Source of the DNA: Bolinopsis microptera
Taxonomy: Eukaryota > Ctenophora > Tentaculata > Lobata > Bolinopsidae
NCBI RefSeq assembly: GCF_026151205.1
Contig: NC_087073.1
Span: 4,423,001 to 4,487,000 of the forward strand
Length of the DNA stretch: 64,000 bases
Direction of reading: 5' to 3'
Below the pieces are notes generated by a model, which was not told where the DNA came from, made no database searches, and worked only from the letters and a program-made list of their open reading frames with translations. Both the position numbers and the translations under genes were made by a program. Numbering within the stretch: position 1 is the first letter of the stretch; every line of letters starts with the position of its first letter. Below are positions 21,122 to 33,569 of this stretch, in pieces.

Positions 21122-23096
21122 TTATTATTGTTAATCATTAAATCTAAAATAGTTAATAATTGAATTAATTATCAACAGGCCCCTTAACGGTGGGCAATAA
21201 CATACGCTTTGAATATATAAACAAATTTGAGTCTATTTGTTCCAGTTGCTTAATTGTCTCTTTAGATCTGTTTTGGGGGTCTTTTGTGGGAGTTCCACTC
21301 TGCGGTTGAGAATGCTCATCCCTAACAGACAATATGCGTGACTGCTTTCTTGACCCGGCCGGCACCGGGGCCGACATCCCAACACCAGTGCGTTGGGACA
21401 TAGTGTTGTTCTGGTTCATGATGTGTTAGATCCCAGAAAGCCACATCTCCTCTTCTGCTTTAGCTCAGCGGCCAGGATGAAGCCCTGGTTTCTCCACATT
21501 GGTACCTCTGAAAGTACAGAATGGTGGTGAATTCGGGTCCAGGACCTCCCTCTGTATTTCTTTAAGTGTATTATTGCGTTGAGAATGGTGGGTAGAGGCT
21601 TGTGTTTCGTAGTCTTTCGTTGGCTAAGTCCCTGGAAGATTCATTCTGGCCCCCAAAGAATCGACCTCTCCAATGAATGCTTTGTGTGCTGCTGTTGTGT
21701 TAACACGTCACTAGATAGGAATGGGAGTCTCCCCACCCAGCTCTTCGTTTAGTTGGCAGGTAACGGCATGGGAGATCTCCGGAGAATCGATTGGAAGCTA
21801 GTACAGAAACGGCAGGCTCACCACTGCGACCACCCATGATCTTTTAGATAATTTGCAAAAAGTGTGTGAGCTGCCGCTGAATGTAGTCCCATTATTCGGC
21901 TGTCCAATTTTTCCTTTGTGTTGTGACCGAATAAAAAGTTGTCTTTCTTTGCCTAGGATCAGCCCACTGTTTGTAATCTTTCTAACACACACCGGTATCT
22001 TTGATCTCCTTGTTGTTACTGACAGTTCTGCAATGCAGATGTGTTTTGAATGCTGTCAATCCAGATCTTGTTTGTGTAGCTTATTAATTATGTTGTCTGC
22101 CTGGTGTAAATAGGCCAGAACCTTGAAATGTTGCTGGCGTAGTCAATCAGTCTACTTCGTGAAACTTATTTCTTTTCTTTTCAAAGGAAGTACTTTTTCA
22201 GTGACGAATTGTAAGACTTGAAAGCTTTTGGTATTCTGCTTCATCAACGTGGTAGAGGGTAGCCTGAAAGATTTCACGCTTGTGTGAGTTATTTTGCACA
22301 TGAATTTAACCGAGAGAGCTTCGAGTTAACACATCAGTGGTGGGAGGTGGAGAGCAAGTTTGGTTAATTCCCTTTGTGGGTTCAGGACTGATCCAGATAT
22401 TTGTAGAATTACTGTTATTTAAGAAGCTTTTAAAATTGATTGAGACACTTGTGAAGTTATATAGGTCCTGCGTAGAAACATTTTAGTGAGGACCCAATTG
22501 TCTTAAGAGGAGAGTGATGCTGTAACATTTTGACCGTAGTTGCGATTAGTTGATTGTTATAAACCCCACTTTTCCTTTTGCAGTCGTAAGTTTTTGAGAC
22601 GCATGTTTCGTGAAATTGAGTCTTCTCATCTACTATTTAACCCCAAGGAGGCCTTTCGTTCGCTTTGAACGTATAAAGTAGATGCTTTTCCCATCAATAA
22701 ACAATTCTGCAGGTTTCTGTCCTTTCATTATAGGCTGCTAGGTTCTCAAATTATAGCCTCCGTTTTAATTTGTATCTCAGTTCCCTACTAGCTTGTCTAT
22801 GATGCACCACTTGCTGAGGTGGTCTGATACCATCTGCATTTTTTCATGGCATCCGGAGATGTTCTCGAAGGAAAATCAGAAGTGTACCGTCATCAGCAAA
22901 TTGGTAGCAGCTTTAGATATCTTTTTACCTCGTCCGGGGTGTTGTGGTCAATGATGTCTGCTATGTATAGGATAAAGAGGAGAAGGTGAGAGACAGCCCC
23001 CTGAGGTAGTCCAAAGATTGTTAACCTTTTCTTTTTTTTCTCCTTTAGAGTTGTTCAATTTTAGACGTATCGTCGGGTGAACAGAAAACTTCTCAG
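21122..23096 (-). pseudogene. LINE-A copy 2, 5'-truncated and decayed
   Basis: The reverse complement matches LINE-A from about 8165 (before the GLPQG motif) through FADDG (near 22888-22902), the ORF2 end (AACAGCAGCACACAAAGCAT near 21690) and the whole 3' UTR without the TIR element. Many indels and substitutions break the frame. The 5' truncation at about 23096 abuts a plus-strand fragment of another LINE. This copy gives the empty-site sequence (CGGCCGGGTCAAGAAAG in element orientation) that proves the insertion in copy 1. Confidence 0.88.
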
Positions 23097-23109
23097 CAAA
23101 TCCTGCCTC

Positions 23110-23205
23110 GGTCCGACCCTTGTGTTATATCCTTCTGTATGGCTCTGAAACATGGACTGTCAGCCAGATCCTCGAGTCGAAAGCGACATCTTTCGGATAT
23201 GATAA
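23110..23205 (+). pseudogene. RTE/CR1-type LINE scrap (YGSETW motif)
   Basis: Reads CYILLYGSETWTVSQILES, the motif that follows the RT domain in RTE-like LINEs. The same motif (LYGSETWTINKQLE) is in the pseudogene at 43195-44480. Only about 30 residues are recognisable. Confidence 0.6.
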
Positions 23206-23726
23206 TCAACACCAAAACTCTACATTCGACTGTCATGTGACTTTTCAACACCGTTCTCTAGATCTAGCTGACCCTGAACAACCATCCGAAACTTTAACCC
23301 TCTTATCTGATCCTAACCTTAACCAATCCCCTAACAAAACATATTCTCACGTTGAAGACATAAAAACGGACGATAAAACCGTTTTGAAGCACTACCGTTC
23401 GCGTTCCCATGAGCAAGTAGGTCTGAAATTAGCATCGGCCAACCCGTAGCCCGTCAGTGATAAGAACAGATATCATCCAGATAGGGTACAACTAAACATG
23501 TTCTGAGAGTGTAAAGTAAACAATATTAGAGGTGACAATTAAGCCGAATTAAGAAAAAGAATTGTGTCAGATTTGTGTCCGATTTGAAACATGTCCTGTG
23601 TAGCCGCAATTTACAATATGCCTGACTGACTTGAAAATCGATCTGGATGGTAGAGGGACATGTGTACTAACATTTTTTAAAAATGAAAATCTTACTATAT
23701 TTTCTTGAGTCTTGACACCACTTTTA

Positions 23727-24735
23727 GGGTTAGATTAGACGGGGTCTGGCTGAGTTCACTATAATGTGTACGCGCTGTCAAATGTGATTAGCTGTACAGT
23801 TGGACATGAACACGGACAGTGTAAACATTGTACATTGTACACGCACTGTACACAGTACACTTTCATACGAATTTCCTCTAATTGCTTGAAAAGTAACACT
23901 TTAACAGGAGAGACAACAGCTAAAAATGAGCAGTTAGTAATATAATCGCATATGAAAGGAGTTGGCAAGATGCTGCAGAATTATGTGGGGATCAATACCA
24001 ACCGAGGACCAATCGTTTGCAGCTCATTTTAGCAAATTCTAGATAATGTTTCATTTGTTGTTCATTTGTTCATTCTATGACTCATAGAAATATTCACAGA
24101 AGCGTCAAATGGTTAGTACTCCTAGTTACGGTAATCATACAGTGTAAATCCAAGCTCGGTTTACGGACATATACATCCAAAAACAGTTTTCCAAATCGGA
24201 CACAAATGTTCCACGAACTCGGATTCATCTTCTGATTTGAGGGTTAGATTATACGGGTTAGATAGACGGGTTCCTGCTAGTCACTATAATGTGTACTCGC
24301 TGTCAAATGTGAATTAGCTATACAGTGTACAGTGAACACTGTACACTGTAATTGGACATGTACATTGCACTGTACACTGTACACTTTAATACAATTTCTC
24401 CTGATTGCTTGAAAAGTAACAATGTAACAGTGAGAGACAACTAGCTAAAATTGCAGTAGGTAATACATAATAATAATCGCATAGGAAAGGAGTTGGCAAG
24501 AGGCTGCAGAATTATTTGGTATCAATACAACCGATACCAATCGTTTTCAGCTCATTTTAGGCAATTTCTAGGATAATGTCATTTTTTGGTATCATTTTTG
24601 TTCATTCTATGAATCATAGAAATAATTTACAGGACGCTTAAAATGTTAGTACTCTATTTACGGTACCATCCCAGGTAAATCCAACTCTGTTTACGGACAT
24701 ATACAGCACAAAACATGTTTTCCCAAATCGGACCA
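23727..24735 (+). repeat. Tandem duplication, two units of about 500 bp
   Basis: CACTATAATGTGTAC occurs at 23757 and 24282, GGAGTTGGCAAG at 23958 and 24489, and TTTACGGACATATACA in both units. The units are diverged by many small indels. Both contain clusters of overlapping TGTACACTGTAC palindromes. No coding frame is conserved. Confidence 0.85.
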
Positions 24736-25612
24736 CTTTCCGTCCTATTTAAACGCATTCTGAGGCATTTTAAGGACTATATTCATTTTTGTTCATTTCG
24801 TTCAGTCCATGACCTGGATAATTTTATTTGACTTTTGATGGCTCTTAGGCCTAGTTTTTTTTACCTATATCCTCTTAGAAAAACCGAATTGAGGCGTCCC
24901 AGCACTTAAAGACAGCCAATACTTCGGTCTTCGATGTCCCCAGGTTTCCAAAAATCTGGATTCTCAGGAAGGAAATTATTGTGCCAAAATTTGGAACATT
25001 TTGACATTGTAACATCGTTCTAGACATGCAGTGATCCCAAACTTGGTTTGAAGTGGTCCTAGGAGTATATAAACACTTTCCGACCAATTTAAACCGTTTC
25101 TGAGCATTTTAGGACAATATTCATTTTTGTTCATTATTCGTTCAATCCCATGAACACAGTAATGTTATTTGAGTTTTTGATGGCTGCTTAGGCCTATTTT
25201 TACCTATAGGCCACTCTTAGAAAACCAATTGAGGCTTCCCAGCACTTAAATACAGCCAATACTTCGGTCTTCGATGTCCCAAGTTCCAAAATCTGGATTC
25301 TTGGAGGAGGATTGTGCCAAAATTGGAACATTTTGGAACATTGGTAACATCGTTCTAGACATGCAGTGATTTCTCAAACTTGGTTTGAGTGGTTCCTAGG
25401 ACCAATGTAAACACTTTCCGATCCATTTTAAATCAGTCTGAGCACTTGCAGAAGATGTTCATTTTCGTTCATTTCTGGTCATTCCGATGGGTAATTTTAT
25501 ACGCTATTGATGGCTCCTAGGCCTAGCTTACGCTTATATCCATCTTAGAAAACCGAACTGAGCCGTCCCCACACTCAAATACGGCCAATAACTGCATGGG
25601 CCCAGTCCAAAT
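24733..25612 (+). repeat. Tandem repeat, about 340-bp period, 2.5 units
   Basis: TACTTCGGTCTTCGATGTCC occurs in units one and two, 340 bases apart (24920 and 25260). The third, partial unit ends near 25612 after ACTCAAATACGGCCAATA. Shared flags: TTCATTTTTGTTCATT, GATGGCTCTTAGGCCTA and TAACATCGTTCTAGACATGC. Confidence 0.85.
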
Positions 25613-26265
25613 TGAGGATTCATCTACGGGCATCTCTGGATCTTCGAGAAATTGATATAATACAAACAAACAAATAGAGTTTTTAGCGCAGCATGCACTG
25701 TATTTTGATCCCCTGCCGCCGCGACCATTTTTTGAGTACCACGGGCGTCTGCAGTACTCTTTTCTTGTGTTGAAGTGATATATCTAATTTGGCACATAGA
25801 AATACACCCCAAACTTACACAGATTATCCGTTCTATAACCACCTTACTTATGGAAAGTTTCATCAATAAAAGCGTACGCTAAATCACTGACTATTATAGG
25901 AGTATAATTGTATGGTATCAGATTCCATCTGGAGAAGGTGTCTCCCGATTCAACTGAACAACCAACTAGAGTTCGAGATAAAGGGGCTTTTAATATTTAC
26001 TCTACATTATATTTTAACACAATAGCTATATAATATTGATCTAAAATTAACTGAGGATTGATACTATTGTTACATTGATATTTCAGGACTCGATCGCTGA
26101 TATTACAATCGAAGAGTTAGATTTAATTGGGACACGGAACAACTATAGCTCTTTTAGAAGCCTGGAAAATCGTAGATCTAGTTGAAGACTCACAGTCAAT
26201 ATAAGTATGTGGGGAGAAAATGAGCTACTGACCCTCTTAAACAGCGACTTTTCAAGAAAAATGTA
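25613..26265. other. Non-coding, no gene seen
   Basis: Short frames only; nothing recognisable on either strand. Confidence 0.4.
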
Positions 26266-26267
26266 GA

Positions 26268-26346
26268 TGGTTCAACGCTGGCATCGAACCTGTCATCTTT
26301 GCTTCGGCCTAGGTAATTAGGCGCTCTACGCTAGTCAGGCTGTCGA
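26268..26346 (-). other. tRNA-like sequence (pseudo-tRNA or SINE head)
   Basis: On the minus strand it has an A-box-like TAGCGTAGAGCG, an anticodon-arm-like hairpin GCCTA-ATTACC-TAGGC, and a B-box-like GGTTCGATGCC at normal tRNA spacing. The anticodon loop would have six bases and the T stem pairs poorly, so it is unlikely to be a working tRNA. A decayed tRNA or tRNA-derived SINE promoter is more likely. Confidence 0.4.
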
Positions 26347-28191
26347 TGAGTACGATCTTGTTGTGGTATTTATATAGTCATATATTAATGACTAATAGTG
26401 TGAGATCTCTTTTTAAAGATCGAATTACTGTTTGATGTATATAACTGTTCAATGTTTTTGTTGCATTAAAAAAGAACTTCGGATTGTTTTTCTAGATCCA
26501 CCATTTAAATTTGCTAAGCTATCTTTAATTAACTGTGAGTAATAGTTACATTTTGATATTATACTTATATTTTATTATTGAAAGCTGTAATATATGCTAT
26601 CATGATGTTTCCTCCTAATTATAGCTTGCATACAACATTATAATACTTTGCTGTGATCGGAATCACAATTGACAATACTCTTTAGTGATAATGATTGTAC
26701 GCGATTTGAAGTCCTTATTTGATTTCATTACGGACCATCCCTTATGTGTTCGGATGACATAAAAGAATTTGATGTTTTTTTTTCATTGCCACTATTGCAA
26801 CTCATTTGAGACAGGAACTGTAGTTCTTTTATATCCCCAATAGGTTTCGTACTGAAATGACAAATCAATCTTCTGACGAATTTCTGTCCAAAAATTTCTG
26901 CGACACGCGTAGAACAAGAAGCCCGCGCATTCCGCCGGGGTGCCCAATTAAAAATATAGTGAAACAAGTTTTTAGATGAAACAAATTAAAATTATTATCC
27001 TTTATTTTACAATCATAAGATAATAATAATTTATAACCTCCGTTTGAAAGTTTTTAAATTTTAATACATTCACATCTCTATATACAATTCAATTATATGT
27101 ACAAGTCAATAACTGGCCGCCAAGCCGCCAGTCTAGAAACAGGATTAACTGATTATAGTTATACGACTATGTAAATTTAAAACTAGCCGTGGTTTTTTCT
27201 GGGAAAAATTATTTTTACTAGGAAAAAACCCGTTCGGTGAACAAACCTACATCTGTTACTGGTATTATATTTCTAAAACATAAATGAAGAGCAGCTAATT
27301 CTCCGAAGAATGGAGACCAGCCGGACTGAAAGTCGACAAACGATCCCCAAATTGCGAAACCGAGAACGGTTATTCAAAATTATGGACTGAATTTTAGTCA
27401 TCAAATTATTTCCAAATTAAAATTTAACACGATTCTGCAACAGGATGTTAACGTTTAAAAAGCATAATTATGATACTCATAACTAGTCAACAGGCTACAG
27501 AGTCGGATATCGGAGGACATACATTTGAATATTAACTTTTTATAAATGATCTCACTTTTATAGAAAATTTGAACTGTTTAGGATATATTTAATTGATATT
27601 TGACTGTAAAAAAGTAGTCAGTCAGGTGAAGCGACAACATTAGATCGCTCATCATATACCGAGGACCGGTGGAAAACAATGTTTCTCAACAAATTGCTGA
27701 AGAAGAAACTGGAATTAATTTATGTATCACACATTGGTACTACCCAATTATTACTGGGCCGTATGGTAGGACACCTGTACTTTCTAGCTCATTTATAGTC
27801 ATTTTCAGCGTTAAAGTCACTGCTTGAAAGAAATTATGATCGCAATGAAATAACGAAATGGCCTAAGAATTTTGCGCCCAACGCCCCCATATATTATCAC
27901 TCTTATCACTTACCATTTAAACTTTTATATGAATAAACATAATCTATTTATTACGACAAACTAGGCTATCCACCAAAAATATAACTGTAAAATAATTTCA
28001 CAGAAACTTGTTACCCTCGTCAAAAGCTACAACCAATTTAGTTTCAGCTGCAGTTATTTTTCGTAAAAGTTTTAGTCAGAGTTCAGGTGTCTGTGGTATC
28101 ATAGTTAGTCAGGGAGTTTTCAAGATGGGACATATGTCACATGCCCAGTTATGGATACGATCATAAAGTTCATTCTCGTCTCATTGGTGTC
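26347..28191. other. Non-coding, no gene seen
   Basis: AT-rich. A minus-strand frame at 26728-26967 contains RVAEIFGQKFVRR but no recognised family. Nothing else is supported. Confidence 0.35.
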
Positions 28192-28427
28192 TTAAGGACC
28201 CCATGTATAATTCCAAAACGTCGAGTGCCCACCGATTTCTTAACGGATTATCGAAGGTAATACATAAGGGTTACTCCCAATACATTTTTCGTCCAAATTG
28301 GGCATGTATACATTGCCCGATTGGCACGAAAAATGTTTTGGGAGTAGCCCTTATATTATATACCTACGATAATCCGTTGAGAAATCGGTGGGCACTCGAT
28401 GTTTTGAAATTTACATGTAGTCCTTAA
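28192..28427. mobile_element. Palindromic MITE flanked by TTAA
   Basis: 228 bases (28196-28423) between TTAA at 28192-28195 and TTAA at 28424-28427. The arms fold over about 110 bases: GAGTGCCCACCGATTTCT on the left and its complement on the right, around a small centre near 28310. TTAA duplications are typical of piggyBac-type and some Mariner-related elements. No transposase; family assignment is inference. Confidence 0.78.
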
Positions 28428-28629
28428 ATAAACCTACTTTCCTGCTAAACAAGCTGTCACTGTAAAGCAATTAAGTTTAATTGGTTACAGAGTAAGTTTT
28501 AAATTTGTATCCATAGTTTGAAGGTAGAGTTATTTAGTCGAATCATTAGCCTTTAAACTGGATATTTCCTTTCTGCCGAATTTGAACGTCACCAGGTCGA
28601 CGTACTTGTGTACTTGACACAAAATCCTG

Positions 28630-30830
28630 CCTTTATTTGAAACATTCCCAAAAAAAAACAAAAGGGGGGGGACCTGGGTTTGGGCCCGACATAATATTTT
28701 GGTTAAACCCCAAATTTGGGGGGGGGGAATTTTTATTTGGGGAGGGGGGCAGGGGGCCAAAAGGTATTTTTTTCGGGGCTTTTTTTAAAAACTGTGTATT
28801 TAAAAGTTTTTTCCCCGCCTTTTTTTTAAGGGTTTTAATTTTAAAGCCCGGGTTTTTAGTGGGGGTTGCATTTTTTGTCCTTTATATTTATTCCCCGTTT
28901 TTGGGGGGCATGTTTGGGGGGGGGGGTAATTGGGAAAAATTCCCGGTTTTCTTGGAACCCTCACCAAATTCCCCCAAACACCCTAAACCATTTTAAAAGC
29001 AGTGGAAAAAACCCCTGTCCCCTCCATCGTTTTTTGGGGCCCATTTTTTCGCACGGGGGCCCCCCCATAACTCCCGGGTCCCCCTGTTTTTACTTAAAAG
29101 GGCCCAAAAAACGAGGTTTTCCTTGGGTTGGCCCCACTGCCAAATTTTTTTCGGGTTTTCTATACTTCCCCCTTTTTTTTCCCATACTTAAAAAAATGTT
29201 TAGTACCCCGTAAAAACTTTCAATTTTTCCCCCCACCCCGATTTTTCCGGGACCCTTTTCCCCCCCAAATTTCCCCCCCAAATTTTTCACATTTTTTTTT
29301 TGTTTTTTTATTTTTGGGGGGGGTCCTTTTGAAAAAAAGGGTTTTAAAAAGCTTGGCAGGGTTCCCTTTCTTTTGCATAAAAACAAAAAAAACCGTTACC
29401 TGATTTAGAATTTTAACATGGGTTGGGGCCCCCAAAAAAAACCCAAATATTCCGGGCCCGGGAAAATTGGGGTCCTGGCCAAAAAAATTGATTTCTGGTG
29501 GCAACCCCATTTTTCTGTTAAAAAAGGAAAAAAAGGGGCGTTTTTTGATGGTGGTCTTTTAAAAGGGGTGGGGAAATTAAAAAAAAAAATTAAGGGGGGG
29601 CCCCAACCTTCCCCCCTTTTACTACCCTTTTTGGGGGCTAAAAGGTTTTCATTTGTTAATTTTAAAGTGGCCCCCCCATTTTAATTTTGATAACCCTTAA
29701 AAAACCAATGTGGGTTTGAAAAAAACCCTTTTTGTTTCAATTAAATTTGGGGCAGCCAAAAAAATTAAGGGTTTAACCCAAAAATTTTTAATTTTTTAAT
29801 AAAATTCCCAAATTTAATAAAAAAAATTTTTATTACTTAAAAAACCCCTTTTTAAATTTCCCCCTTTTTTTCCCAACCTTTTAAAAATTTTAACCCCTTT
29901 AAAAAAATTTCCCCAACTTCAAAAAAAATTTAGCCCCTTTCTTCTCTCTCTCTCCTCTTTTCCCCTCTCCTCCTTCTTCTCTTCTCTCTTTCCCCTCTCT
30001 CTCTTTTCCCCTCCTTTTCCTCTCTCTCCCTTTCTCTCTCCCCTTCCCTCTTCCTTTTTCTTCCTCTCTCTCCTTTTCTCTCCTCCCCTTTTCTCTTTTC
30101 CTCTTTCTCTCTTTTCTTTTCTTCTTTTCTCCCCCCCCTTTTCTTTCTTTCTCTTTTTCTCTTTTTCCTCTCTTTTCTCTCTTTCTCTCTCTCTTCCTTT
30201 TTTTTCCTTTTTTCTCTCTTTCTCCTTTTTCTCTTCTCTCTTCTCCCCTTTTCTCTCTCTTTTCCTCTCCCCTTCCCCTCTCTTCCCCTCTTTCTCTTCT
30301 CTTTATTCCCCTCCCCGCCCCGCTTAAAAACCCGTTTTTTAAATTTTCGGGGGCGGGTTTTTAAAATTCCCTTTTTTCCCCCCGGCCCCCTTTTCAAATT
30401 TTTTAGGTTTAAAAAATTTTGGGGTGGGGCACCCCTTTTTAAACCCCTTTTTAGATTTTTAAAATTTTTTTCACTTTAAACGGTTATATTTTTTTTTGGG
30501 TTGTTTTTACCCAAAACCCCGGGGGGGCTCCTTAACATTTTGGGGGTAGGGCCCCTTTTTCGTTGGGATGTGAAAAAGGGGGAAAAGGGGCTTTTTTTTT
30601 GCCAAAGGAAATTTTTGGGGGGGTTTCCCGAAAAATTTTTTTTCTTTTTTCTTTTGGGCAAAATTTAACCCGGGGGGGGGGGCTAGGGCCCCTTTTAAAA
30701 GTTTCCCAATTTTTTTTCGTTTTCTTTTTTTCATTAAAAGGGGGCCAAGCATTGGGGTTTAGAATTTGAGGAATTTTTTTGTTGGGCCCCAAATGTGTTT
30801 AAATTTTTGGGGGGGAATTTTGGGGGTTCT
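28630..30830. other. Low-quality or artefactual sequence
   Basis: Almost every base sits in a homopolymer of two to ten. Segments of pure TTTT/CCCC/GGGG/AAAA alternate, and reading frames in it are basic or low-complexity. 29935-30312 is an unbroken pyrimidine tract. The pattern is what badly called or over-extended reads give. Nothing here should be taken as a gene. Confidence 0.75.
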
Positions 30831-30945
30831 CAATAGGCTGTTACAAATAGTGTTTCAGTATAGTATTTGAAGTATTGTGGTAGGTTTTGTGGAGTGTTGT
30901 GGGGGAAGGTTAGGGTATGGGGGGAGTAGGTAATTTTGGGGGAGT

Positions 30946-31025
30946 AGGTATGTGGAGTGGGTATGTGGAGTAGGTATGTGGAGTAGGTATGTGGAGTAGG
31001 TATGTGAGGTATGTAGGTATGTTGG
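30946..31025 (+). repeat. 13-bp tandem repeat (GGTATGTGGAGTA)
   Basis: About six imperfect copies of GGTATGTGGAGTA directly after the low-quality stretch. Confidence 0.7.
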
Positions 31026-31029
31026 AGGT

Positions 31030-33145
31030 ATAAGTATTTGTGAATGGAAGGGGTTATGTGATAAAGCTATTCGCAGCATTTTTCAGAATGTCAGCCCTCA
31101 TTTTTCGAAATAATTAGTATCACCATGACACACAGAATAAATGATAGAAGTTTTTTATTATTAAAACGATTTGAACAATTACACATAAGGTAGACTTTAC
31201 ATACCTTCAATCAGTGTATCAATTATCAGCCTCACGATCTTCTAAAACAGATGTGAAAATATTACAGATCGACCCTCAAAAAATCAAATGTTCTCCCACT
31301 TTTTGAAACAAAAATATAAACTCTTCTCATGTTCTCAAGATGCTTTCAACGAAGTTTAGTTATAATTTACAAAAATGCAGCGAGTAGAGCGTTAGTCAGA
31401 CTCAGTGATTTTTACGTTATTAGAATATTATCCTTAGTTCAATTACCACGCCCAGCCTCGCAGAATCACTGAAATTCTCAAACATTTGAACACATCGAAC
31501 TTCAGCTGGTGCTTATTCCAATGAGAATTGAAGTGCGTAACACATAAATTGGCACGCTTCCAACAAGTTTTTCATGGCAATTCTAAACACCGCCACCCAC
31601 CTCGAAACAACAATATCACGTGACATCTAACTCATATCACGTGATGAAGGCTCTATACTAATGTTACAATATTCTCCTCCTCACCCTCTCATCACCACAA
31701 GACTAAGACTAAGATAAGAGATGATCTCAGTAGCCAGGATGACTCCATATTCACAGGGGACAATGACAGGGACCAGGGACCAGTGGTTTATCCATGCTCC
31801 ATGTGCCCTCATGAAACTTATCGCTCTTCACATAACATCCATATTGTTCGGAAATATAGGACTTTATGCAACGGCCTGTGGTCCTTAGGCTAGTGGGAGC
31901 TGGTTTATTTAGGACTATCTGGTAATGAGGCATTATATTTGAGGGCTACAAAATGAACAAGTTTGATGAGAAACGTAAGAAAAGGCATGATAGAGAATGT
32001 TCAGCAAATGAGATGACTTATGGTTTATAATGTTAAACGAGCAGTCCTGGTTTATGAACAACCAGAATAAAAGTAATGCGTATGCCAATGAAAAATGTTA
32101 CCAAAGATTTGTTAAAACATAAAATACCTGAAATAAAATCTACCCACTCCTTCTCAGAATGGTTTTAACAGCTGGACCGATGAAAAAGGCCAGTAGTTAA
32201 CGAATGGCGTGTTTTCCCTCTTTTCGTATATTCTATTTCGGTTTTTTTTGTTCCTTCTTCCAGTCTTACATTCATGTCTGTAAGTTTATGGAACCTGTCT
32301 GCATTAAATGTGAACCACGATATTTTCTACACCCAGATGTTACATTATAACTGAACCAGTAAACATACCTTAACACGTGTACCACCTAACTTCAGGTGAA
32401 TAAAATTCATTTCGTTGTCAATTGCACACAATGTTGCGCAGATAGCTGCTCCTTCATTGGTCAATTCAATACCAGATGACTAAACTTTCGCTCTACAATT
32501 GGCTGACTTTGACAAGTGACCACCTGCTGCAATGAGTCCCACCTATTCTATACAAATGTTACACAACTATCCAAAGAGGCACTGCCAGAGCGAGTAGAAG
32601 GGGCGAAGATAGCGTTCCACCTGCATTCCCAACATGCCGCACCTGCATTCCCAACATGCCGCACCCGTAGATCTCAGATATCTGGTATCCTGTGATCCAA
32701 CAGCTGGTCAAAGACACGGCTGTTATTATATAGCTCTATTATCTGAATTTAATGAGATTAATTCTAGATGACAATAGAGAATTAGAGGGTAGCTTAATTG
32801 TTATTGAACAGCACCGCCCTCCTCCCGGCTTACACCCAGCCCAAATGGGAGGCTAAACCTAAATACTTCCCAAAATAGCACGTCTCTGGAATTTTCCGTT
32901 ACGAGTAATCCTTAGTCGGGCTAGCAAACGGATCTTTCCCACCCATTTTTCCGCCCAAGAAAATTGACGATAATGTTGTGTTTCAGGAGGAGAGGAGCGA
33001 CAATTATGTACAAGTTTCTGACTGTGTGTGCGTTAAGTCGACTGATGACCGGGCAGAAACACACGTCCTAACAATAGATTAACTTTTACGTAACTAACCC
33101 GGTATTAGCGTACAGGCCGTGACACTGTCAATAGCTAAGTCAATA
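31030..33145. other. Non-coding, 3' flank of the synaptotagmin-like gene
   Basis: No supported gene. CACGTG occurs twice (about 31617 and 31639). A 20-base direct repeat CACCTGCATTCCCAACATGC occurs near 32619 and 32639. The minus-strand frame 31751-31933 is protein-like in part, but no family was recognised. Confidence 0.4.
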
Positions 33146-33150
33146 CTAGG

Positions 33151-33186
33151 GCGGCTAATTGGGCGGCTAATTGGGCGGCTAATCAC
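33151..33186 (+). promoter_or_regulatory. Three tandem GGGCGGCTAATT units
   Basis: Three copies of a 12-base unit that joins a GC-box-like GGGCGG to a homeobox-like TAATT; the last copy runs into CACGTGG. It lies about 230 bases beyond the stop codon of the synaptotagmin-like gene. A regulatory role is inference. Confidence 0.35.
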
Positions 33187-33410
33187 GTGGTCTAACTAAC
33201 GCTCTGTCAGTAACAAACAACATCTTCCCTTCAGCTCTACCACGAAAATTCTCCACAAATATCTTTGAAACTATCCTCTCACTCCTATATATATTTAAAA
33301 GAATCAGACAGCTAAGTAAAAACGAAAATCCCGTGTACATAATGATGGTTTTGTCGAAGTTTTGGTGTTTTCAGTATGTTAAAGGTAGGGAGAGTTGCCA
33401 CTCGTTATGT

Positions 33411-33569
33411 TCAGGGTAGGATGGGTTGCCACTCAGTAACCATGGTGCCGCGCTGTGAACACACGTGTTCCCACTGGGTTTGTCCGTGTCCGGGTGTAGA
33501 GTTGGAGAGGGTTACACGACCCATCAGGAGATACGAGGTAGACCGTGAGTTACGTAGGTGGTCTCGTAT
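33411..33569 (-). CDS. Synaptotagmin-like gene exon 5 (C2B end, stop)
   Basis: Acceptor CTCCCTCAG|ATACGA; 52 codons and TGA (33413-33411). Reads IRDHLRNSRS..., LLMGRVTL and QTQWEHVCSQRGTMVTEWQP, matching the C2B terminal helix and the WHxL-type end (here WQPI). No AATAAA was seen in the next 100 bases. Confidence 0.9.
   Translation of the reverse strand: MRDHLRNSRSTSYLLMGRVTLSNSTPGHGQTQWEHVCSQRGTMVTEWQPILP

Noticed and set aside
28637-30792. Glycine/phenylalanine-rich and lysine/arginine-rich frames
   Set aside because: They lie in homopolymer-stretched, probably miscalled sequence.
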